NCBI RefSeq assembly: GCF_006459125.1
Contig: NZ_CP041070.1
Coordinates: forward strand, 434,001-498,000
Reading direction: 5' to 3'
From: Halarcobacter anaerophilus
GTDB lineage: Bacteria; Campylobacterota; Campylobacteria; Campylobacterales; Arcobacteraceae
DNA: 64,000 nucleotides
The notes under the pieces were generated by a model. It did no database searches, was not told where the DNA came from, and was given only the letters and a program-made list of their open reading frames with translations. Position numbers and translations under genes: made by a program. Below, piece by piece: positions 44,204 through 51,241 of this stretch; within the stretch, counting starts at the first letter, position 1, and each line of letters begins with the position of its first letter.

Positions 44204-46504
44204 ATGAAATTAACATATAGAATAATAATTCCTCTTGTTCTGATTGTAACAATTCTTTTTACTATTCTTTTACTCTTTTTTATAAACAGTGAAAAGAAAA
44301 TTATGAAAGAGGCGCAAGAGCGTAATTTTACGAAAATAATAGAACAGTTTGAAAAAGATAAACAAATTAGACTTCAAGAAGAGAAAAAAAGTTTGGAGTT
44401 TATTACTAAAACCATATCAAGAGTAAGCTCAAAATATCTTTATGATTTTGATATAGAGTCTATTGGACGGACGTTAAAAAACTTTTTGGAAGTAGCAAAT
44501 ATAAAAGCAATAGAAGTTTATGAAAAAGGTTCCAGTGATATTTTTTATGCTCTTTATAAAGAGGGAAAGAGTATTAAAAGAGACTTTAAAAATGCAAATA
44601 CTTTGAAAAAAAGTCTAAAAAGTATTATGCAGGATATATATTGGGAAGAGAATAATCTTAATTTAGGTTTTGTTGTTGTTTATTATGATGATAAAGAGAT
44701 TATATCTCAGTTTAAAAAATCAGAAGATACTCTTTTTAAAAAATTAGAACAGAGTAATAAAAAACAAGAAGAGGATACGAACTCGGCAATTTTAAACCAA
44801 ATTTTTATTTTGGTACTTATTGCATTGATTTTGTTTGTAATGGTTTTTTATCTTACTTACAAAAGAGTTTTAAATCCTCTTAAGATTTTGAACAACGGTT
44901 TAAACGACTTTTTTCTTTTTTTACAAAATAAAAAAGATTATGCAAATGCAATAGAAATTGATACGGATGACGAATTCGGGAAAATGGCAAAAAGTTTAAA
45001 TGAAAACATAAGTGTAAGTGCCAAACTTCATGAAGAGATTTTTCAGTTAAATACAAATCTTGAAGAGAGAATTTTAGAAAGAACTAAAAAAATTTCAACT
45101 TTATTGGATAATGCAGACCAAGGCTTTTTATCTTTTTCTAAAAATTTAGTTATAGATCAAGAGTATTCACAAGAGTGCGAAAAAATATTTAAGAAAAATA
45201 TTGCAGGATTAAAAATCGGGAAGTTGTTATATTCTGAAAATGAAGAGAAAAGAGAGTTTTTTGAAGAGACTTTAAGCTCTCTATTCGGAGAATCAAATGA
45301 ACTAAAAATAAAAAATATATTATCTTTGCTTCAAAATGAGTTTAGAATAAACAGAAAAGCAATTCACGTAAAATACAAACTTGTTGAAGCCGATAGATTT
45401 ATGCTTATTTTTACGGATATAACTGCCCAAAAAATATTAGAAAAAAGAGTTTTAAAAGAGAGAGATACTCTTAAAATGATAGTTTCTGTTATAACAGACA
45501 GCGATGAGTTTTTTGAACTAATAGATGAGTTTGAAAATTTTTGTAAAAAAGGTGAAGCTATTATCGATAAGAGTAAAACTGCACTTAACAATACTACAAT
45601 TTTATATAGAACTATACATACTTTTAAAGGGCTCTTTTCTCAAAAAGAGATGAAATTTGTAGTTAAAAAACTGCATGAATTTGAATCTTTATTGTCAAAA
45701 CTTTTAAAATCTCAAGACAACAGCAATGCTTATTTAGTAGAACTTATTAAAAGTGCGGATTTTAAAACATATTTGGATGAAGAGCTCAATACCATAAAAT
45801 CAATTTTGGGAGACGAACTATTTAATAAAAGAGGTAAAATAGTCGTAGAAGAGGAGACTTTATCAAAAATTGAGGATGAAATCTATAAAATCTCACAAAA
45901 AAGCGGACTTTTTAAAGAGTATGAACATGTAATTGAAGATATTAAAAGTTTGAAAAACAGACCTATTTATCTTATGTTTAATTCATATGCAAAACTTGTA
46001 TCTCAATTAAGTGCCCAGTTAAATAAACATATTTATCCTTTGGATGTTATTGTTAGTAAAGATCTTTTGGTAAAAGAGGAGATAAAACCTTTTATAAAAT
46101 CCTTAGTACATGTTTTTAGAAATTGTGTAGATCACGGAATTGAGAGTATGGAAGAGAGATTTGAAAAAGATAAAGATGAAATAGGAACAATCAGCTGCTC
46201 GATTTTTGAAGAGAATGAAGAGTTGCATATACTTATAGCTGATGACGGGAAAGGTATAGATCTTGATAAATTGACTCTAAAAGCTAAATCTTTGGGAATA
46301 GATACCTCAAAGATGAAAAAAGAGGATATACTAGAGCTTATTTTTAAAGATAAAATATCAACAAGCGATGAGGTAAGCAGTATTTCAGGAAGAGGAATAG
46401 GTATGTCTGCGGTGAAAGACGAGTTAGAGAAATTAAACGGTAATGTAAATATTACTACACAAAAAGATATCGGTACGACTTTTGAATTTATAATCCCAAA
46501 ATAA
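44204..46504 (+). CDS. Membrane-bound Hpt/HATPase signalling kinase (CheA-like, no CheW domain)
   Basis: Starting at the ATG at 44204 (MKLTYRIIIPLVL), 1 nt after the upstream stop, the protein has 766 residues. Membrane helices at about 7-27 and 200-218 enclose a periplasmic domain. A HAMP-like segment and coiled coil follow, then a PAS-like region (about 300-410). An Hpt domain contains H472 in YRTIHTFKGLFS. The ATPase domain has FRNCVDHGIES, ADDGKGID and GRGIGMSAV and ends at GTTFEFIIPK. This is CheA chemistry (Hpt phosphorylated by a following ATPase domain) without the CheW-like tail. Its partners should be the next genes. Confidence 0.85.
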   Translation: MKLTYRIIIPLVLIVTILFTILLLFFINSEKKIMKEAQERNFTKIIEQFEKDKQIRLQEEKKSLEFITKTISRVSSKYLYDFDIESIGRTLKNFLEVANIKAIEVYEKGSSDIFYALYKEGKSIKRDFKNANTLKKSLKSIMQDIYWEENNLNLGFVVVYYDDKEIISQFKKSEDTLFKKLEQSNKKQEEDTNSAILNQIFILVLIALILFVMVFYLTYKRVLNPLKILNNGLNDFFLFLQNKKDYANAIEIDTDDEFGKMAKSLNENISVSAKLHEEIFQLNTNLEERILERTKKISTLLDNADQGFLSFSKNLVIDQEYSQECEKIFKKNIAGLKIGKLLYSENEEKREFFEETLSSLFGESNELKIKNILSLLQNEFRINRKAIHVKYKLVEADRFMLIFTDITAQKILEKRVLKERDTLKMIVSVITDSDEFFELIDEFENFCKKGEAIIDKSKTALNNTTILYRTIHTFKGLFSQKEMKFVVKKLHEFESLLSKLLKSQDNSNAYLVELIKSADFKTYLDEELNTIKSILGDELFNKRGKIVVEEETLSKIEDEIYKISQKSGLFKEYEHVIEDIKSLKNRPIYLMFNSYAKLVSQLSAQLNKHIYPLDVIVSKDLLVKEEIKPFIKSLVHVFRNCVDHGIESMEERFEKDKDEIGTISCSIFEENEELHILIADDGKGIDLDKLTLKAKSLGIDTSKMKKEDILELIFKDKISTSDEVSSISGRGIGMSAVKDELEKLNGNVNITTQKDIGTTFEFIIPK

Positions 46505-46513
46505 GGAGCATGT

Positions 46514-46990
46514 ATGATTTTGGATTCATTGCTTTTACAAGCAAGACTTTTTTTAGAAGAGGATATGGAAATATCTATATTAAACAGTAAACAAATTGAT
46601 ATTTCAAGCCCCCAAAAACTTGTTCTGAAAAACAGAACTTCAATGATAGGAACAGGTGGAACACTAAATATAATGCTGGTTATAAGCTTTGAAAAAAATA
46701 TTTTATCAAAACTTGTAGAAAATTTTATGGAGGGAGAAGAGATTGAAGATGAGGAGTTAGATGAGATTGAAGATAGTGTTTCAGGAGAAGTTTTAAACAC
46801 TATTGTAGGACTCTCTTTACCGACTTTTCCCAATAGAGGAAAGGGAATTACTATTACTCCTCCGATTTCGGTAAATGATGCAAGTAGTATTTACAAACAT
46901 AAAGATTCGAAAATTATATGTGCAACAGTTCAGACAGAATATGGAGATATTGTTATAAGTGCAGTCGGTTCGAAAGATCAGATAAAATAA
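46514..46990 (+). CDS. CheX-type phosphatase
   Basis: The 158-aa protein has the CheC/CheX fold. Its single active-site motif E92-V-L-N95 (SGEVLNTIVGL) matches the ExxN signature of CheX, which dephosphorylates CheY-like proteins. A short acidic stretch (EGEEIEDEELDEIED) precedes the motif. It lies 9 nt after the kinase and 9 nt before the CheY-like gene, so all three are clearly one unit. It would switch off the response regulator next door. Confidence 0.83.
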   Translation: MILDSLLLQARLFLEEDMEISILNSKQIDISSPQKLVLKNRTSMIGTGGTLNIMLVISFEKNILSKLVENFMEGEEIEDEELDEIEDSVSGEVLNTIVGLSLPTFPNRGKGITITPPISVNDASSIYKHKDSKIICATVQTEYGDIVISAVGSKDQIK

Positions 46991-46999
46991 GGAAAATAG

Positions 47000-47416
47000 A
47001 TGTTAAAAGTTTTAATTGTAGATGATTCACTAATTATTAGAAAAAAAATTACAAAAAATATTGAAAAATTAGGACATAAAGTTATATTTGCAGCACAAAA
47101 CGGGAAAGAGGCAATTGAAGCATATAATGCAAAAAAACCCGATTTGGTTACTATGGATATTACAATGCCCGATATGGATGGAATTACAGCTGTTAAAAGT
47201 ATAATTAAAGATGATCCAAAAGCAAAAATTATCATGGTTACTTCCCACGGTCAAGAAGAGATGGTTATAAAATCTATCCAAGCAGGTGCCGTAGGGTATA
47301 TGCTAAAACCAATTACCGAAGATAAACTTTTACAAAGTATTGCCGAGGTATTTCCTGAATATGCAAAAGATGAAGATTCTGAAGAACTTTATTTACTGGA
47401 CGATGATGATTTCTAG
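47000..47416 (+). CDS. Single-domain response regulator (CheY-like) with acidic tail
   Basis: The 138-aa receiver has acidic residues D8 and D9, phosphoacceptor D53 (TMDITMPDMDG), T81/S82 and K103 (MLKPI). It has no DNA-binding output domain. The last 20 residues are an acidic extension (DEDSEELYLLDDDDF) not found in ordinary CheY. Flanked by CheX and a diguanylate cyclase, it probably relays phosphate from the Hpt kinase and acts by protein contact, perhaps on the cyclase. The gene after it starts 8 nt downstream. Confidence 0.9.
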   Translation: MLKVLIVDDSLIIRKKITKNIEKLGHKVIFAAQNGKEAIEAYNAKKPDLVTMDITMPDMDGITAVKSIIKDDPKAKIIMVTSHGQEEMVIKSIQAGAVGYMLKPITEDKLLQSIAEVFPEYAKDEDSEELYLLDDDDF

Positions 47417-47424
47417 GAGCTATA

Positions 47425-48363
47425 ATGATGCAAGAGAATAGATTATTTGAAGCCTTACTTGATGTAATACCTTTTGCTGCATATGCAGTTGATGTAGAGA
47501 CCTATGAAGTAGTTTATGCAAATAAAATGATGAGTGAAAGTCTATTTGCTCCAAGAGAAGAGTTTTGTTGGAAGAAAGTTTTCGGACAAGAAGAGATTTG
47601 TGCGTGGTGTCAAGTTCCTTCTTTAAAGCAAAGAAGCAAGCAGTATAAAAACGATAAATTAATAAGCAGCTTTTTTGATGAGGCTACGGATAAATGGTTT
47701 CAAGCTTTTGATGAATTGATAAGCTGGCCCGATGGAAGAACGGTAAAATATACTATTCTTGTAGATATTTCGGAGCAAAAAGAGATTCAAGCATCAATGA
47801 TAAAAACCCATGCCAAACTTGCAATTCAATCAAAAAAACTGCAACAAGCAAATAAAAAATTAAAATATCTGTCTGAAAAAGATTATTTAACAGGTATAGA
47901 TAATAGACGAAGCTATTTTAAAAAAGGTATTGAACTTTTTGAAGCTCCTTTGGAAGAGCCTTATGAGTTATATGTATCAATGCTGGATTTAGATAAATTT
48001 AAAAATATAAACGACACATTCGGACATAACATAGGAGACGATGTTTTAAAAGAGTTTACTAAAATAATAGAAAATCAGCTTGATGAAAACGATATTTTTG
48101 CAAGATTAGGCGGGGAAGAGTTTAGTATAATTTTAGTAAGTGACAATAAAGACGATGTTATAACAAAATTTGAAACTATAAAAAACAGAGTCAAAAATAT
48201 AGATTTGAAAGTAGACGGTAAACCTTTAGAGATAAGCGTAAGTATAGGCTTTGATAGAAGAAATAAAGAGGATAAATCTTTAGATATGATTTTAGAAAGA
48301 GTAGATGGATACTTATATGATGCAAAAAATGAGGGTAGAGATAGATTAAAGTTTAGATTATAA
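47425..48363 (+). CDS. Soluble PAS-GGDEF diguanylate cyclase
   Basis: The 312-aa protein has an N-terminal PAS domain (about 5-125) with cysteines C48, C59 and C62 (FCWKKVFGQEEICAWC). A helical linker (about 125-150) leads to a GGDEF domain with GGEEF at 229-233. The RxxD inhibitory site is replaced by DEND, so feedback inhibition by c-di-GMP is probably weak. It has no membrane helix. An AGGAG ribosome-binding site lies 6 nt before tandem ATG codons. It is the apparent output of the cassette beginning at 43462. Confidence 0.9.
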   Translation: MMQENRLFEALLDVIPFAAYAVDVETYEVVYANKMMSESLFAPREEFCWKKVFGQEEICAWCQVPSLKQRSKQYKNDKLISSFFDEATDKWFQAFDELISWPDGRTVKYTILVDISEQKEIQASMIKTHAKLAIQSKKLQQANKKLKYLSEKDYLTGIDNRRSYFKKGIELFEAPLEEPYELYVSMLDLDKFKNINDTFGHNIGDDVLKEFTKIIENQLDENDIFARLGGEEFSIILVSDNKDDVITKFETIKNRVKNIDLKVDGKPLEISVSIGFDRRNKEDKSLDMILERVDGYLYDAKNEGRDRLKFRL

Positions 48364-48398
48364 ATGAGATTATAGATAAATAGTGATATTATCTTCTT

Positions 48399-49229
48399 AT
48401 GAAAAATTTTATATTAAAAAACTGGAATAGACTTTTTTTACTGTTTTTTACAATCTCTGCTTTGTTTTTAGCTCTTAGTTTTACAATAGATGAAGATGCA
48501 AAAAAATTAGTAGATGACTCTTTTAAACAAGCGGTAATTGTTTTTGGAAGTGCAAAAGCCTTAAATGCAGTTATCTCCCTAGCTCAAGGAACAGAATTAG
48601 ACTTGCCTTTTGTTATTGTGGCAATAGGACAGGTCTTAGATCCTATAAATGATTTAGTTGAACAGTTCTCTTTAGTGATGCTTGCTAGTATGACTTCTCT
48701 TGGTATCCAAAAAATTTTATTGGGTTTTGTAACAAATGATATTTACAACTATACTCTTTTGATTTTTGTATTGATTTTTAATATTTGGCTTTTTAAACGT
48801 TTTAACAAAGATGAAAAGTTAAGAGATATTTTTTTTAAGATCACTTTGGTTCTGCTTTTTTTAAGATTTGCAATTCCTATGATAAGTTATGTAAATGATA
48901 TATCTTATAACTATTTTGTCAAACCGGAATATAATATAGAAAAACTAAATGAAAATATTATCCAAGTAAAAGACAATGTTAGTGAAGTAACTCAAAACAC
49001 CATAAAACAAAAAGAAGACAACTCTTTTTTAGATAAAGTTATAGAAAAGTTCGACAGCAGTTATTATGAGAGAAAAATAGATGAATACAGCAGTGCTGTA
49101 GATAATTCAAGTGAATATATTATCGACTTGATTATCGTATTCGTATTTCAAACTATACTTCTTCCTGTTGTTTTTCTTTTTATTTTGTATTTTTTTATAA
49201 AATCTTTATTTTCTATAAGAAACTCCTAA
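48399..49229 (+). CDS. Membrane protein of unknown function
   Basis: The 276-aa protein has an N-terminal membrane helix (about 10-28), two to three helices between 70 and 165, and a last helix at about 243-268. A charged, probably extracytoplasmic or cytoplasmic helical segment (about 180-240) lies before the last helix. No motif is recognised; QGTELDLPFVIVAIGQVLDP is the most conserved-looking part. It follows the diguanylate cyclase by 35 nt and may be expressed with it. Its end overlaps the convergent ThrE-like gene by 4 nt. Confidence 0.68.
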   Translation: MKNFILKNWNRLFLLFFTISALFLALSFTIDEDAKKLVDDSFKQAVIVFGSAKALNAVISLAQGTELDLPFVIVAIGQVLDPINDLVEQFSLVMLASMTSLGIQKILLGFVTNDIYNYTLLIFVLIFNIWLFKRFNKDEKLRDIFFKITLVLLFLRFAIPMISYVNDISYNYFVKPEYNIEKLNENIIQVKDNVSEVTQNTIKQKEDNSFLDKVIEKFDSSYYERKIDEYSSAVDNSSEYIIDLIIVFVFQTILLPVVFLFILYFFIKSLFSIRNS

Positions 49230-49696
49230 ACGATAGGGCGATTGTATCTTATGTAGTATAAAGATGGAAGTGCCAATCCAAATCCGATTCCGCCTAAAAC
49301 GATAATTGTTCTTAAAGCATTATCTATAAACATAGAGATAAGTTCGGGAGATACTCCATGGGCATTCATATTTATTAGATTTATAATTGCGGAAAAGGCA
49401 GGATTCCCCGGAAGCAAAGGAATAATTGAAGCAATAGTATAAACAGGTCTTGGAACGATATATTTTCTAGACCAGTAAAGTGCTACCATTCCTACTATTG
49501 AAGAAGCAAAAAAAGTTGCTAACTCTATAGAAAATCCAAAATCCATAAACATTTGTCTTGAACAGTAACCAATAGCACCTCCGTAGGCACATTTTAGTAA
49601 ACTCTCTTTGGGAACATTAAAAACCATCGCAAAGCCGACTGCCGGAATAGCAGAAAATACGGCATTTAAGATATATTCAATTATTATGCTAAGCAC
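49226..49696 (-). CDS. ThrE/YjjB-type threonine/serine exporter subunit (DUF3815-like)
   Basis: The 156-aa protein has about four to five membrane helices with the family-like SAIPAVGFAMVFNVP and IASIIPLLPGNPAF segments. It corresponds to the C-terminal half of the ThrE exporter. In this split form it pairs with the larger partner encoded 1 nt upstream. Export of threonine, serine or, for YjjPB, succinate is known for the family; the substrate here is open. Confidence 0.82.
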   Translation of the reverse strand: MLSIIIEYILNAVFSAIPAVGFAMVFNVPKESLLKCAYGGAIGYCSRQMFMDFGFSIELATFFASSIVGMVALYWSRKYIVPRPVYTIASIIPLLPGNPAFSAIINLINMNAHGVSPELISMFIDNALRTIIVLGGIGFGLALPSLYYIRYNRPIV

Positions 49697-49697
49697 T

Positions 49698-50489
49698 TTA
49701 CCAACCTTGTATATTTAAAACTGTTAGAGCAAATACTATCCCTATGGAAGTAGCAGCAGTTAATAAAACTGCCTGCATCCAACGTCCCCAACCCATAGCA
49801 AGATAACCTTTTACAGCATCAAGTACGGAGTTTACAAAAGGAAATCCGGGAGCCAAAAGCAGTACGCTAGCGGATAAAGCCGTATTTGGAGTAGCAGTTA
49901 AATTATAAATTTGTGAAAGTGCTGCTATTATCGTAGCAACAAAAGCCGTCACTCCAAAGGTAATAATTTGCACAAATTTTTTTCTTGATAACTCTTGTCT
50001 TACAAACATAGCAATTCCAGAGGCTACGAAAGTTGTTGCAAAAGCTTGCCAATCTGCTTCATTTAAATAAGCAAAACAGGCGCATGAAAGAGCAACCATA
50101 AAGATTTTAAGCCAGTTGTTGTAGTAGTTCGGTTTTATCTCTTTCATTGCTTTTATAGCAAAATCTACGCTTAATTTCTCTTTTTCTACTTTATAACACA
50201 TCTTTAGAACATCACAAACAATAGACATATTTATAGGTTTGTGGTGGGCTCTTCTTGTAGTGGTAACCGATTGGGTCTGTTTATCGTTAAGGGTTGTTAA
50301 AACAATAGCAGAAGGGATTAACGAAACTTCAACCGAATCTACGTTTAAAGCCTTTCCCAATCTTTGGGCAACTGTTTCTATAAGTCTGCTTTCTGCTCCG
50401 TATTCAAGCATTAAAACGGCAGCTTTTATTATAGTTCTTGTGATTTTTGTTTGCTCTTCGTAAGTTAATTTCTCTTTTTTTTCATTCAT
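49698..50489 (-). CDS. ThrE/YjjP-type threonine/serine exporter subunit (DUF1212-like)
   Basis: The 263-aa protein carries the amphipathic N-terminal domain of ThrE (LMLEYGAESRLIETVAQRLGKAL, VEVSLIPSAIVLT). About five membrane helices follow, with LLAPGFPFVNSVLDAVKGYL. It is the larger half of a two-part ThrE exporter, with its partner 1 nt downstream. Its start overlaps the stop of the beta-propeller gene by 4 nt, so exporter, propeller and kinase genes form one transcript (kinase first). Confidence 0.85.
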   Translation of the reverse strand: MNEKKEKLTYEEQTKITRTIIKAAVLMLEYGAESRLIETVAQRLGKALNVDSVEVSLIPSAIVLTTLNDKQTQSVTTTRRAHHKPINMSIVCDVLKMCYKVEKEKLSVDFAIKAMKEIKPNYYNNWLKIFMVALSCACFAYLNEADWQAFATTFVASGIAMFVRQELSRKKFVQIITFGVTAFVATIIAALSQIYNLTATPNTALSASVLLLAPGFPFVNSVLDAVKGYLAMGWGRWMQAVLLTAATSIGIVFALTVLNIQGW

Positions 50490-51241
50490 CTATTAGGGGG
50501 ATTCTTTATTTTTAATATTTTCCCGTTATCATCTGCAATATAGAGGTTTCCTTTTTTATCAAAAGCAACTCCTTCTTGTGCAAATTTTTTAGGAAGTTTG
50601 TATTTTTTTATGACTCTTCTTTTTTTTATATTATAGCTAATTAATAAAGAGTTTTTGTCACTTATCATGTATAAAATATCTTCATAAAAAGTAAGTCCTG
50701 AAACATCGGTAAATCCGTGGTTTATTATATCTTCTATTTTTAAGCTTTTTTTATCAAGACTGTAGTTCAAAATTACAATTACGGAAGAGTCTTTTTTAGG
50801 ATATTTTTTTTTAGATTGATTAGAGGCGTAAATTTTGTTTTTATATAAAGCTAATCCTTCTATTCCGTTTGAGCCCTTTTTTAAAACTTTTATACCTTTG
50901 TATTCTTTATCGATTTTTATCTCTTTTATAATCTTAAAATTCTCTTTTTTTATGATTATTATAGAATCGTTTTTTTCATTTGCAAGAAGTAACAGACTAT
51001 TTTTTTCATCTATATCAATAGCTTCCAAATCATATTTGCCGATTCTTTTCTCTCTTAAGATTTTCCCTTTTGTAGTTATTTCATAAACTCTTCCTTCATC
51101 ATTTACGACAAAAAGAGTATCAGATGTTTTTGAATAACAGATTCCCGAAGCTTCAGGAATCTTGGCAATCTCTTTCTCTTTTGAAAAGAGATTTTGAAAA
51201 AGAAGAGAGGAAAGCATAAGAACTCCTAAGAATTTATTCAT
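50486..51241 (-). CDS. Secreted SdiA-regulated (YjiK-type) beta-propeller protein
   Basis: The 251-aa protein has a signal peptide (about 1-20) and repeated propeller strands: IPEASGICYSKTSDTLFVVNDEGRVYEI, a NGIEGLALYKNKIYASNQ segment and EGVAFDKKGNLYIADDNGKI. This matches the SdiA-regulated/YjiK family, whose biochemical role is unknown. It overlaps the kinase upstream and the exporter downstream by 4 nt each, hinting that it acts with the periplasmic sensor. A paralogue is encoded at 56372-57244. Confidence 0.82.
   Translation of the reverse strand: MNKFLGVLMLSSLLFQNLFSKEKEIAKIPEASGICYSKTSDTLFVVNDEGRVYEITTKGKILREKRIGKYDLEAIDIDEKNSLLLLANEKNDSIIIIKKENFKIIKEIKIDKEYKGIKVLKKGSNGIEGLALYKNKIYASNQSKKKYPKKDSSVIVILNYSLDKKSLKIEDIINHGFTDVSGLTFYEDILYMISDKNSLLISYNIKKRRVIKKYKLPKKFAQEGVAFDKKGNLYIADDNGKILKIKNPPNR

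Noticed and set aside
46132-46833. A 233-codon minus-strand frame opposite the kinase and CheX genes
   Set aside because: It is Ser/Ile/Phe-rich in the manner of an antisense shadow, has no family motif, and lies across two well-supported genes.
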